A DNA stretch of 64,000 nucleotides, taken from Bifidobacterium santillanense (lineage in GTDB: Bacteria > Actinomycetota > Actinomycetes > Actinomycetales > Bifidobacteriaceae). The notes below the pieces were generated by a model. It saw nothing but the letters and a program-made list of their open reading frames with translations, was not told the DNA's origin and searched no databases. Positions 27,172 through 35,272 of this stretch are shown here, piece by piece (position 1 is the first letter of the stretch; the number at the start of each line of letters is the position of its first letter). The stretch is from the NCBI RefSeq assembly GCF_018555385.1, contig NZ_JAFEJS010000005.1:124001-188000 (forward strand), in the 5' to 3' direction. A program made the position numbers and the translations under genes.

Positions 27172-27258
27172 GCGGGGAGTCGGGATATTCGTTTCGCGAC
27201 ACACTCAAGGCCGTTCGGCCAAGCCTACGGTCGCGAAACGAATATCCCGACTCCCCGC
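27172..27258. repeat. Perfect 29-bp inverted repeat, hairpin 1
   Basis: Left arm 27172-27200 and right arm 27230-27258 are exact complements (29 bp, beginning GCGGGGAGTC and ending TTCGCGAC), with a 29-base loop that itself contains GGCCG-TT-CGGCC. No T run follows, so it is not an ordinary terminator. Confidence 0.95.
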
Positions 27259-27300
27259 TCACTTGGTCTCTGACGTCACGTGACGTACGTACGCAAATGA

Positions 27301-27390
27301 GCGGGGGTCGTCGATGCGCATGTCGAGACCGTGAAGACTTGGCCAGAGCGGCCCGGAGCGTGTCTCGACATGCGCATCGACGACCCCCGC
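27301..27390. repeat. Perfect 29-bp inverted repeat, hairpin 2
   Basis: Left arm 27301-27329 and right arm 27362-27390 are exact complements (29 bp, left arm begins GCGGGGGTCG), with a 32-base loop. The sequence differs from hairpin 1, but arm length and loop size are the same, so the two seem to be instances of one structural class. Confidence 0.95.
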
Positions 27391-27570
27391 GGCCACCCCG
27401 CAATCCCCGACGTCCTCCCGCAACGCCGAGGGCGGAACCGGACGCGCGACACGCCGGATATTTTGGGCATGGGGGGCGGTACAGTGGCTATTTGTATGCC
27501 TGAAGGGGCACGCGCGCATAACTGAATACCGAGTAATTATCCATCCATCTATTAGAAACCATATATTTAC

Positions 27571-29043
27571 ATGGCAGAGAACAACACTGAGGTCACCAAG
27601 GTCGCCATCAACGACATCGGCACCGAAGAGGACTTCATCAAGGCAGTCGATTCCACCATCAAGAACTTCGATGATGGTGATCTGGTCGAGGGTACCGTCG
27701 TCAAGATCGATCACGACGAGGTCCTCCTGGATATCGGCTACAAGACCGAGGGCGTCATCCCCTCCCGCGAGCTTTCCATCAAGAAGGACGTCGATCCCGA
27801 CGAGGTCGTCAAGGTCGGCGACACCGTCGAGGCCCTTGTCGTCACCAAGGAAGACAAGGAAGGCCGTCTGATCCTGTCCAAGAAGCGCGCCCAGTACGAG
27901 CGCGCCTGGGGCGACATCGAGAAGATCAAGGAAGCCGACGGCGTTGTCGAGGGCACCGTCATCGAAGCCGTCAAGGGCGGCCTCATCGTCGACATCGGTC
28001 TGCGTGGCTTCCTGCCGGCCTCCCTGGTCGAGATGCGTCGCGTGCGCGACCTGTCCCCGTACATCGGCCAGAAGATCCAGGCCAAGATCCTGGAGCTCGA
28101 CAAGAACCGCAACAACGTGGTCCTGTCCCGTCGCCAGTACCTCGAGGAGACCCAGTCCGAGGTTCGCGAGACCTTCCTGTCCCAGCTCAAGAAGGGCCAG
28201 ATCCGCGAGGGTGTCGTGTCCTCCATCGTCAACTTCGGCGCCTTCGTCGATCTCGGCGGTGTCGACGGCCTCATCCACGTCTCCGAGCTGTCCTGGAAGC
28301 ACATCGACCACCCGTCCGAGGTCGTCAAGGTCGGTGACAAGGTCACCGTCGAGGTCCTCGACGTCGATCTGGACCGCGAGCGCATCTCCCTGTCGCTCAA
28401 GGCCACCCAGGAGGATCCGTGGCAGCGCTTCGCCCGCACCCACGTCCCCGGCCAGATCGTCAAGGGCAAGGTCACCAAGATCGTCCAGTTCGGCGTGTTC
28501 ATCTCCGTCGAGGACGGCATCGAGGGTCTGGTGCACATCTCCGAGCTCGCCAACCGTCACGTCGAGAACCCGGAGACCGTCGTCAAGCCGGGCGAGATCG
28601 TCTTCGTCAAGGTGATCGACGTCGATCTCGATCGTCGCCGCATCTCCCTGTCCCTCAAGCAGGCCAACGACTCCGTCGACCCGAACTCCGAGGACTTCGA
28701 TCCGGCCATCTACGGCATGCCGGCCGAGTACGACGAGCAGGGCAACTACAAGTACCCGGAGGGCTTCGACCCGAACACCAACGAGTGGATCGCCGGCTAC
28801 GAGAAGCAGCGCGAGGAGTGGGAGTCCCAGTACGCGGCCGCCCACCAGCTGTGGGAGGAGCACAAGGAGTTCGTGGCCAAGGAGCTCGAGCACGCGGAGG
28901 AGTCCGCTGCCGCCGACGGCCAGGGCCCGAAGGAAGAGAAGGTCGAAGAGGTGTCCAACTACTCCTCCGAGTCCACCTCCAACGGCACTCTCGCCGACTC
29001 CGATCAGCTCGCCGCCCTGCGCGACCAGCTGCTTGGCAAGTGA
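27571..29043 (+). CDS. rpsA: 30S ribosomal protein S1
   Basis: 490 residues with four S1 RNA-binding folds, at about residues 35-108, 122-192, 208-280 and 293-365; each carries patterns such as EGTVVKIDHDEVLLDIGYKTEG, VSSIVNFGAFVDLGGVDGLIHVSEL and VFISVEDGIEGLVHISELA (key words DIGYKTEG, DLGGVDGLIH, VEDGIEGLVHIS). The C-terminal 120 residues are acidic and less conserved, as in actinobacteria. S1 helps 30S subunits hold mRNA. The start ATG 27571 has no Shine-Dalgarno sequence: the preceding bases are CCATATATTTAC, which suggests autoregulated or AU-rich-leader initiation as known for rpsA elsewhere. Confidence 0.97.
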   Translation: MAENNTEVTKVAINDIGTEEDFIKAVDSTIKNFDDGDLVEGTVVKIDHDEVLLDIGYKTEGVIPSRELSIKKDVDPDEVVKVGDTVEALVVTKEDKEGRLILSKKRAQYERAWGDIEKIKEADGVVEGTVIEAVKGGLIVDIGLRGFLPASLVEMRRVRDLSPYIGQKIQAKILELDKNRNNVVLSRRQYLEETQSEVRETFLSQLKKGQIREGVVSSIVNFGAFVDLGGVDGLIHVSELSWKHIDHPSEVVKVGDKVTVEVLDVDLDRERISLSLKATQEDPWQRFARTHVPGQIVKGKVTKIVQFGVFISVEDGIEGLVHISELANRHVENPETVVKPGEIVFVKVIDVDLDRRRISLSLKQANDSVDPNSEDFDPAIYGMPAEYDEQGNYKYPEGFDPNTNEWIAGYEKQREEWESQYAAAHQLWEEHKEFVAKELEHAEESAAADGQGPKEEKVEEVSNYSSESTSNGTLADSDQLAALRDQLLGK

Positions 29044-29086
29044 GTTCCCTTGGATCGGCGACTAGCTTTGTCTCTTCGTTGATCTG

Positions 29087-29126
29087 AAACAGATGAGCCC
29101 GACCTTGCGGTCGGGCTCATCTGTTT
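29087..29126 (+). terminator. Terminator after rpsA
   Basis: AAACAGATGAGCCCGACC (29087-29104), loop TTGC, GGTCGGGCTCATCTGTTT (29109-29126): an 18-bp perfect stem. It closes the GC-rich block before the AT-richer island. Confidence 0.9.
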
Positions 29127-29172
29127 CCGTCGCGCGCATCGAACGGTTCATCCGGTGGATACGTCGTTCGGA

Positions 29173-29781
29173 TCAGTTGTTCCGTGGGTTCCTATGGGAA
29201 CGAATCAGCTCAATGAGGAGACACCCGGCTACGGAGCCGACGAGATTGCAGATGATGTCGACGACGTCGAAAATGCCGAGATGCAGCAGAGGCTGAAGGA
29301 TCTCGCACGCGAGAATCAGGCCGAGGCAGCACAGGGAGCTCGTTGTGGTATTTGCCGTATAGAACCGCAGGAAACATCCCAGTGGAATGAACAACAGAAT
29401 GTTGAACAAGACCGCGGAGCAGTCGTTGCCGATCTGATCCCATATACTCAATGGATTGAAGTTGTATCCGCTGATTCCTGGACTTTTGAACATCACGATG
29501 ACGATGAGGATCAGACAATAGTATGCAAAAAGTCCGTGGATATACGGCTTAAGGATATGTTTGCTCAAGAGCTGATATGTGAACAGTGCCACCAGTAGTG
29601 CGTTGAGTGTCAGAAATGAGATGATGACGAGAGGATATTGCAATAGAAACTCATATCGTCCGAGGAGTATGGTCAAGGTTGCCCATACGGAAGTGACATC
29701 GACGATAAGGAATCGAAGAATCAGAAAGGTCGCAATCCCCGCGATACCGGAAATGATAATGTTCTTGACTGTATTGCTCAT
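29173..29781 (-). CDS. VanZ-like membrane protein
   Basis: 202 residues, AT-richer than the flanking genes. Five hydrophobic segments: about 8-28, 34-55, 58-80, 88-108 and 130-152, the last followed by the VanZ core: ILLFIPLGCFLRF, then CEILQPLLHLGIFDVVDIICNLVGSVAGCLL (key motif ILQPLL, FDVVDI, NLVGSVAG). VanZ proteins give low-level teicoplanin resistance in enterococci and are common in immunity loci; the role here is unknown. The start ATG 29781 has only a weak purine site AAAGAA. It is in the same orientation as the secreted-protein gene upstream, with two mutually exclusive hairpins between them, and could be its immunity partner (inference). Confidence 0.75.
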   Translation of the reverse strand: MSNTVKNIIISGIAGIATFLILRFLIVDVTSVWATLTILLGRYEFLLQYPLVIISFLTLNALLVALFTYQLLSKHILKPYIHGLFAYYCLILIVIVMFKSPGISGYNFNPLSIWDQIGNDCSAVLFNILLFIPLGCFLRFYTANTTTSSLCCLGLILACEILQPLLHLGIFDVVDIICNLVGSVAGCLLIELIRSHRNPRNN

Positions 29782-29804
29782 TGATGTTCTTTGTGAGAAT
29801 TCCC

Positions 29805-29850
29805 GCTGGGAGGTTGGTGGTTTAGATGCACATCAGCCTCCCAGCTGATG
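29805..29850 (-). promoter_or_regulatory. Mutually exclusive hairpins between secreted-protein and VanZ-like genes
   Basis: GCTGGGAGG (29805-29813) pairs with CCTCCCAGC (29837-29845); alternatively CATCAGC (29831-29837) pairs with GCTGATG (29844-29850). The two foldings share bases and cannot coexist, so an attenuator-like switch or a terminator with an alternative fold is possible. Confidence 0.5.
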
Positions 29851-29858
29851 TATTGAAT

Positions 29859-30269
29859 TTATTTGAGTACCGTTCCATACACATGGAAAGTGTATCCATG
29901 TGTATAGGTAGATTCAAAGTACAGCTTGTATGTTCCTGATATTGGTGCCTTTACGCTAAATACGCCTCCATTGTCGTTTTGAAAAGTTTTGGATCCGACC
30001 GATTTATATCCCCATCCAGTATTCCTCATCACGGATACAGTCATTCCATAGTTTGCTGGATAGTCTCTTTTCTGGTGATGATTGACGGTAATTGTTTGCC
30101 CTGCATTGACGGATGTTGATCCTATGGAGTATTTGAATTGAATTCTTGTTCCATTATATGTGAACGCTGTTCCGTATGCCTGAGCGATTGAAGTAATGCA
30201 TAGAATGGTGATTATGCTGAATAATATTGCGAATGCTGTTCCAGTGCTTTTTTGTTTAAGATTAATCAT
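29859..30269 (-). CDS. Small secreted protein of the accessory island (unknown)
   Basis: 136 residues. A typical signal peptide (KQK then TGTAFAILFSIITILCITSIAQA) ends with AQA at about residue 31. The mature 105 residues have no cysteine, many Tyr, Gly, Thr and Asn and alternating hydrophobic patterns (TVSVMRNTGWGYKSVG, YKLYFESTYTHGYTF, FHVYGTVLK), suggesting a beta sandwich such as seen in bacterial pre-peptidase-like or bacteriocin-like modules. I do not recognise a family. The start ATG 30269 is divergent from the regulator gene at 30388, with a 118-base promoter region between. Sequence composition is unlike its neighbours outside the island. Confidence 0.7.
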   Translation of the reverse strand: MINLKQKSTGTAFAILFSIITILCITSIAQAYGTAFTYNGTRIQFKYSIGSTSVNAGQTITVNHHQKRDYPANYGMTVSVMRNTGWGYKSVGSKTFQNDNGGVFSVKAPISGTYKLYFESTYTHGYTFHVYGTVLK

Positions 30270-30366
30270 GTGTGAAATATTTCCTTCGTATAGTGGGTTG
30301 GTGTTTGTGACGCTGTTGCAACGTCGGATTCATTGTAATAAACTTATGCATACAAGATATATTGGG

Positions 30367-30379
30367 TGTAGGCTAAAGG
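30367..30379. promoter_or_regulatory. Motif TGTAGGCTAAAGG upstream of the response regulator
   Basis: The 13-base string TGTAGGCTAAAGG occurs at 30367-30379 and again at 32445-32457, upstream of the coaE start, with a related AATGTAGGCG at 32411-32420. It may be a -10-like element (TAGGCT), the scar of a duplication, or the binding site of the regulator. Confidence 0.45.
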
Positions 30380-30387
30380 ACGACGTT

Positions 30388-31077
30388 ATGAGTTTTCGTG
30401 GAAAACGGGTTTTGCATCGTGATGCCGTGCGTGAAAAAAGGATCGCAATTGTCGATAACGATATCCTGTCTTTGCGTTGTCTTACGTCGGTCGTCGGTAG
30501 GATAGACGGCGTATCTGTCTATTGGATGGAGCGAAGTGGTCAAGCTGCCTTTGATCACTTTAGGCGTAATATGTCTTCCATCGATGCGGTTCCCGATATC
30601 CTGCTTGTTGATATGTCGATGCGGGGCATGTCGGGTATCGATTTGTGCGAGGCTGTCCGTTATGAGAATGGCGAGGTGATTCTTCTGGGTATCACTTCGT
30701 ATGATCCCGCCTCCTATAAAGAGGAGGGGATCAGGGCCGGCATGCAGGGGATCGTGGCAAAGGAATGCATTGCGGAAATGAGTGACTATGTAAGGCTGTT
30801 GAGTTCGAAGTTCGTTTTGGATGATGTTTTTGAGAGTCCGGTGGATGCCCATCGTCGTATGGTGCATGGAGGAAAGCCGTTCATACTGCTGTTGTCCGAA
30901 CGCGAGAGGGAGATCATGGAAATGAGTGTGCGTGGATATTCAGCAGAACAGGTGGCCGGGGCATTGAACATTTCGGAGTCCGCGGTCAAGACCTATGTTG
31001 CTCGCATCGTCTCGAAGTTCGGCGTTGCCAACAAGAGAGAGGCGATTGCCTTGTGGGCTCGGAAGGTTGGGATATGA
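30388..31077 (+). CDS. NarL/LuxR-type response regulator of the peptide-kinase island
   Basis: 229 residues from ATG 30388; AAAGGA is eight bases upstream. Receiver: RIAIVDNDILSLRCL, phospho-acceptor Asp in ILLVDMSMRGMSGIDL, ITSYDPASYKEEGIRAGMQG and Lys in VAKECI. The C-terminal LuxR helix-turn-helix is LLSEREREIMEMSVRGYSAEQVAGALNISESAVKTYV (key SEREREIM, ISESAVKTYVARI). It is similar to the regulator at 53693, with the same IAIVDND opening and LVDMS phosphorylation site. Its stop overlaps the start of the kinase gene (ATGA), so the two form one operon. The TGTAGGC motif precedes the ribosome site. Confidence 0.93.
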   Translation: MSFRGKRVLHRDAVREKRIAIVDNDILSLRCLTSVVGRIDGVSVYWMERSGQAAFDHFRRNMSSIDAVPDILLVDMSMRGMSGIDLCEAVRYENGEVILLGITSYDPASYKEEGIRAGMQGIVAKECIAEMSDYVRLLSSKFVLDDVFESPVDAHRRMVHGGKPFILLLSEREREIMEMSVRGYSAEQVAGALNISESAVKTYVARIVSKFGVANKREAIALWARKVGI

Positions 31078-32285
31078 GCTCGGCGTATCCGCATGTCAGG
31101 TCATCCGTATTGAGATATGCATCCAAATACGGGGCACAGATTTGGTTGATTATCGGTATCGCTGTTTCGGTATGCTGTGTTGCGTCTTCTCCGCCGGCGG
31201 AGATATGGCAATGGGGAGTACTGTCCGTTCACCTTGCATTGATGTCCGTAATGATGATCAATCCTTTGGTGTTCAGACTTGCCGAGATTGTCCTGTACTG
31301 TATCTTAATTCCTGTTGTATATTTTGATGCCAATTATGTGTTGTATTTTGGCGTTTGGCTTTCCGTTGGCCTAATAGCATATACCTATGCTTTCAAGTTC
31401 TCGTTTTGGGTATTGGTATCGGCTTGTCTGGCTTTTCTTTGTAATGAGATTTCGTATGATTGGAATGTCTCCGATCCGAATGCATTGGCTGCTGTAGCCA
31501 TGATTTCAATTAACTGTATTGTATACTGTATCGGAATGTCATTCAGGTTGTATGATGATAGCAAAGAGGTTCTTGAAGAAAGATATCGTCAAAAGCTTAA
31601 GGATAATGAGTTGGACAATAGGGAGAGGTCTCTTCTGCTGTCGAGGCGATTGCATGATTCTGTATCATCCGATTTGTCTTCCGCATTGCTTTTGCTTGCT
31701 GATCGCGATCATGATAGAGAATTGAAGGACTATCGTGATGTGTTGCTGCAGATTGAAGAGCTCTGTGGCCAGGCCTTGGAAAATGTGCGTACCGTGATTG
31801 CGTCTACCGGTGGGTATCGTGATTTGGGTGTCTCTGTGGATGATAACTACTCTTTCGAGAAATCCATCGGAGAAATGATTGGTAGTCGATCAAGTGATTT
31901 GGCTTCAAAAGGTTTCCATGGTGATGTGGATTTCAATTTCAATGTGGTGCGTGAATGTTCCTCCGAGGTCATGGGTGAATGCCTGTCATTGCTGGATGAA
32001 ATTTTTACCAACATTGAACGTTACGGCGATAGCACAGAGAGCTATGATTTAATTGTCGATGTTGATGAGTGTTTCACTGTTGTTCAGAACAATTGTGTGC
32101 GCAGGTCATCAAACGGTGTTTCCTTGGGTCTTGGCATGGGGCTGCGGCTGCATGCTGAGTGTATTGGAATGCTGAATGGTGAACTTAGGTATGCGCGTGA
32201 GGATGGGGCTTGGATGTTGTATGCAAGGATTCCCCTTACTTCTTGTGGCCGCAGAGCCATTCCAGGGGAGGCGGACATGGTTTGA
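31074..32285 (+). CDS. Six-TM sensor histidine kinase, probable peptide receptor
   Basis: 403 residues; ATG 31074 overlaps the regulator stop and GGAAGG stands seven bases upstream. Six membrane helices in the first 185 residues (about 22-40, 46-68, 70-88, 92-112, 117-135, 145-170) with short loops, like the AgrC/ComD pheromone receptors. The phosphorylation helix is LLSRRLHDSVSSDLSSALLLL (HD motif of the HisKA_3 type). The ATPase domain is short and divergent: N box LLDEIFTNIERYG is recognisable, but the DxG motif is replaced by VVQNNCVRRSSNG and the lid by GLGMGLRLHAECIG. The 3' end overlaps the converging peptide gene by 50 bases. Confidence 0.88.
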   Translation: MSSAYPHVRSSVLRYASKYGAQIWLIIGIAVSVCCVASSPPAEIWQWGVLSVHLALMSVMMINPLVFRLAEIVLYCILIPVVYFDANYVLYFGVWLSVGLIAYTYAFKFSFWVLVSACLAFLCNEISYDWNVSDPNALAAVAMISINCIVYCIGMSFRLYDDSKEVLEERYRQKLKDNELDNRERSLLLSRRLHDSVSSDLSSALLLLADRDHDRELKDYRDVLLQIEELCGQALENVRTVIASTGGYRDLGVSVDDNYSFEKSIGEMIGSRSSDLASKGFHGDVDFNFNVVRECSSEVMGECLSLLDEIFTNIERYGDSTESYDLIVDVDECFTVVQNNCVRRSSNGVSLGLGMGLRLHAECIGMLNGELRYAREDGAWMLYARIPLTSCGRRAIPGEADMV

Positions 32286-32388
32286 AGTTCGCGGTCTGCG
32301 GAGTGGCGACTGATGCTATCGGAGTATTGCCTATGGTGCTGGGGCTGAGGGCCAATGCAATGGCGCATATCGTGCTCATGATTTTCAT
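32236..32388 (-). CDS. 50-residue secreted Cys-loop peptide, candidate signal
   Basis: Start ATG 32388 is preceded by a perfect GGAGG seven bases upstream, and the frame ends at TAA 32236. Residues 1-30 form a signal peptide (MKIMSTICAIALALS, then ending near SVA). The mature tail of about 20 residues contains CPPPLEWLC followed by GHKK: two cysteines bracketing seven residues, with Pro-rich start and Trp two positions before the second Cys. The same loop design ends the peptide at 63184. It is tail to tail with, and overlaps, the 6-TM kinase gene. No maturation enzyme is adjacent; simple signal-peptidase cleavage and a disulfide would be enough. A cyclic signalling or bacteriocin-like peptide is inferred. 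Confidence 0.78.
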   Translation of the reverse strand: MKIMSTICAIALALSPSTIGNTPIASVATPQTANFKPCPPPLEWLCGHKK

Positions 32389-32463
32389 GTTGTTACCTCC
32401 TCGTGTGCAGAATGTAGGCGTTCCGGGGCTTACGCACAAGGTGATGTAGGCTAAAGGTCTACG

Positions 32464-33105
32464 ATGGCTGGACGTGATGGGAGATTCGGAGTGATACGAA
32501 TCGGACTGACGGGCGGGATCGCCGCGGGGAAGAGCACGGTGGCGGCGCGGCTCGCCGAACTGGGGGCGTTGCACATCGACTACGACGCGCTGGCGCGTCG
32601 GGTCGTCGAGCCCGGGGGAGCGGCGTTGCCGGCGATCGCGCGCGAGTTCGGTCCAGACTCGCTCAACCCCGACGGCACGATGAACCGAGCGTGGATCGCG
32701 GACCACGTCTTCGGACGCGATGCGGCGCCGGGCGCGCGTGAACGGCTCGACGCCATCGAGCATCCGCTGATCTACGCCGAGGCTGCGCGGCTCGAATGCG
32801 GACATCCGGACGCGGCCGTCGTCGTGCACGACGTACCGCTGCTCGCCGAGGTGATCGGCTCGATCCCGTTCCGCTTCGACTGCATCGTCACCGTCGAGGC
32901 GCCGGTCGAAACGCGCATCGCGCGCATGATCGCCACGCGCGGCATGACGCGCGGGCAGGCCGAGGCGCGCATCCGCCACCAGTCGACGTGCGCCGAACGC
33001 GAGGCGATCGCCGACATCGTCATCGACTCCACCCGGCCTGTCGAACGTATGTTCGACGAGGTTGATAGGCTGTATGCGGATTGGACCGGTCGGAAGGGGC
33101 AGTGA
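32464..33105 (+). CDS. coaE: Dephospho-CoA kinase
   Basis: 213 residues. The last step of coenzyme A synthesis. P-loop [15 protein letters not shown], then [39 protein letters not shown] and [17 protein letters not shown] typical of CoaE. Two starts are plausible: ATG 32464 with AAAGG six bases upstream, or GTG 32491 with GGGAG seven bases upstream, the latter giving the family-typical start MIRIGLTGG. The stop overlaps the start of uvrB by one base (TGATG), so the two are translationally coupled. It is the first GC-rich housekeeping gene after the island. Confidence 0.93.
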   Translation: MAGRDGRFGVIRIGLTGGIAAGKSTVAARLAELGALHIDYDALARRVVEPGGAALPAIAREFGPDSLNPDGTMNRAWIADHVFGRDAAPGARERLDAIEHPLIYAEAARLECGHPDAAVVVHDVPLLAEVIGSIPFRFDCIVTVEAPVETRIARMIATRGMTRGQAEARIRHQSTCAEREAIADIVIDSTRPVERMFDEVDRLYADWTGRKGQ

Positions 33106-35216
33106 TGGGATTCAACATCGAACGCACGGACAGACCGTTCGTCGTCAAGTCGCCGTACAAGCCGTCCGGCGACCAGCCGCAGGCCATCGAGGAGCTCGCG
33201 GAGCGCATCGAGAACGGCGAGAACGACGTCGTGCTCATGGGCGCGACCGGCACCGGCAAGACCGCCACCACCGCGTGGCTCATCGAACGCCTCCAGCGCC
33301 CCACGCTCATCATCGAGCCGAACAAGACGCTCGCCGCGCAGCTGTGCGCGGAGTTCCGCGAGCTCATGTCGGACAACGCCGTGAGCTACTTCGTCTCCTA
33401 CTACGACTACTACCAGCCCGAGGCGTACATTCCTCAGACGGACACCTATATAGAGAAGGACTCCAACATCAACGACGACGTGGAGCGTCTGCGCCACGCC
33501 GCCACCGCGAACCTGCTCACGAGGCGCGACTGCGTGGTCGTCGCCACCGTCTCGTGCATCTACGGCCTCGGCACGCCCGAGGAGTACGCCGGGCGCATGC
33601 TGCTCCTGAAGGAGGGCATGCAGATCGACCGCGACCAGCTGCTGCGCAAATTCGTCGCGATGCAGTACAAGCGCAACGACATCGCGTTCACGCGCGGCAC
33701 GTTCCGCGTGCGCGGCGACACCGTCGAGATCATCCCCGTGTACGAGGAGCTCGCCGTGCGCATCGAGTTCTTCGGCGACGAGATCGACCGCATCTCCACG
33801 CTCCACCCGCTGACCGGCGACGTCATCGCGCACGAAAGCCAGGTCCACATCTTCCCGGCCTCGCACTACGTGGCCGGCCCCGAGCGCATGGAGCGGGCCC
33901 TGAAGACCATCCGCGAGGAGCTCGACCAGCGCGTCGCGGAACTGAAGAAGCAGGGCAAGGACCTCGAGGCGCAGAGACTCACGATGCGCACGACCTACGA
34001 CCTCGAGATGCTCACGCAGGTGGGCGTGTGCTCCGGCATCGAGAACTACTCGCGGCACTTCGACGGCCGCGCGCCCGGCACGCCGCCGCACACGCTGCTC
34101 GACTTCTTCCCCGACGACTTCCTGCTCGTCATCGACGAGTCGCACGTGACGGTCCCTCAGATCGGCGCGATGTACGAGGGCGACGCCTCGCGCAAGCGCA
34201 CGCTCGTCGAGCACGGCTTCCGCCTGCCCTCCGCGATGGACAACCGTCCGCTCAAGTGGCCCGAGTTCCTCGAACGCGTCGGCCAGACCGTGTACCTGTC
34301 CGCGACGCCCGGCGACTACGAGCTGGGCCTGTCCGACGGCGTGGTCGAGCAGATCATCCGCCCGACGGGCCTGCTGGACCCGAAGGTCGAGGTGCGCCCG
34401 ACCGAGGGGCAGATCGACGACCTGCTCGCCGAGATCAAGGACCGCGTCGCCAAGGGGGAGCGGGCCCTGGTCACCACGCTCACCAAGAAGATGGCCGAGG
34501 ACCTGACCGGATACCTGCTCGAACGCGGCATCAAGGTCGAATACCTGCACTCCGACGTGGACACGCTGCGCCGCGTCGAGCTGCTGCGCATGCTGCGCGA
34601 GGGCAAGATCGACGTGATCGTCGGCATCAACCTGCTGCGCGAGGGCCTCGACCTGCCCGAGGTGTCGCTCGTCGCGATCCTCGACGCCGATAAGGAGGGC
34701 TTCCTGCGCTCCTACCGTTCGCTCATCCAGACGATCGGCCGCGCCGCCCGCAACGTGTCCGGCACCGTCATCATGTACGCCGACGAGACCACCGACGCGA
34801 TGCGCAAGGCCATCGACGAGACCGAGCGTCGCCGCGAGAAGCAGATCGCCTACAACAAGGCGCACCACATCGACCCCAAGCCCCTCATCAAGAAGATCAG
34901 CGACGTCAACGACATGCTCGCCAAGGAGGACGTCGACACGCAGACCCTGCTCGAGGGCGGCTACCGCAACGCCGGCAAGGCCGGCAACGCGCACCTCGGC
35001 GTGCCGGTCTACGACCCGACCGAGGCGGACAAGCGTCACGAGGAGATCCTCAAGGCGGGCCTGCCCGCGCAGGACCTCGCCGACCTCATCAGGCAACTGA
35101 GCGAGCAGATGCACACCGCCGCCGAGCAGCTCCAGTTCGAGCTCGCCGCCCGCCTACGCGACGAGATCCGCGACCTGAAGAAGGAACTGCGGCAGATGAC
35201 CCAGGCGAACAAATAG
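33105..35216 (+). CDS. uvrB: Excinuclease ABC subunit B
   Basis: 703 residues. Helicase-like damage verification protein of nucleotide excision repair. Walker [17 protein letters not shown], the beta-hairpin [21 protein letters not shown] (key [12 protein letters not shown]), helicase [15 protein letters not shown], motif [13 protein letters not shown], motifs [21 protein letters not shown] and [10 protein letters not shown], and the C-terminal UVR coiled coil [20 protein letters not shown] that binds UvrC. Length and motif order are normal. GGAAGGGGC precedes ATG 33105 inside the coaE end. Confidence 0.98.
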   Translation: MGFNIERTDRPFVVKSPYKPSGDQPQAIEELAERIENGENDVVLMGATGTGKTATTAWLIERLQRPTLIIEPNKTLAAQLCAEFRELMSDNAVSYFVSYYDYYQPEAYIPQTDTYIEKDSNINDDVERLRHAATANLLTRRDCVVVATVSCIYGLGTPEEYAGRMLLLKEGMQIDRDQLLRKFVAMQYKRNDIAFTRGTFRVRGDTVEIIPVYEELAVRIEFFGDEIDRISTLHPLTGDVIAHESQVHIFPASHYVAGPERMERALKTIREELDQRVAELKKQGKDLEAQRLTMRTTYDLEMLTQVGVCSGIENYSRHFDGRAPGTPPHTLLDFFPDDFLLVIDESHVTVPQIGAMYEGDASRKRTLVEHGFRLPSAMDNRPLKWPEFLERVGQTVYLSATPGDYELGLSDGVVEQIIRPTGLLDPKVEVRPTEGQIDDLLAEIKDRVAKGERALVTTLTKKMAEDLTGYLLERGIKVEYLHSDVDTLRRVELLRMLREGKIDVIVGINLLREGLDLPEVSLVAILDADKEGFLRSYRSLIQTIGRAARNVSGTVIMYADETTDAMRKAIDETERRREKQIAYNKAHHIDPKPLIKKISDVNDMLAKEDVDTQTLLEGGYRNAGKAGNAHLGVPVYDPTEADKRHEEILKAGLPAQDLADLIRQLSEQMHTAAEQLQFELAARLRDEIRDLKKELRQMTQANK

Positions 35217-35272
35217 GGGACGGGAGTGACTGGGCAGGCACCGGTCATGCTGATGGGTTAGGGTAGGGAATC

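Larger units (their letters stand above)
27136..27570. other. 435-base intergenic region rich in long hairpins (folD-rpsA)
   Basis: No gene seen. Contents in order: hairpin 1 (27172-27258), a 14-bp perfect palindrome ACGTCACGTGACGT (27273-27286) with the inverted CCCCGCTCA/TGAGCGGGG (27253-27261/27298-27306) around it, hairpin 2 (27301-27390), and the rpsA promoter and leader. The last 40 bases before rpsA are AT-rich and lack a ribosome site. Confidence 0.85.

Noticed and set aside
29859..30269. Secreted protein considered as a lactococcin-972-type bacteriocin
   Set aside because: Length and mature sequence do not show the family pattern, and the adjacent gene is VanZ-like instead of the expected immunity protein plus ABC ATPase.
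35217..35272. Manganese (yybP-ykoY) riboswitch before terC
   Set aside because: Only 56 bases lie between uvrB and terC, too short for the aptamer plus expression platform.
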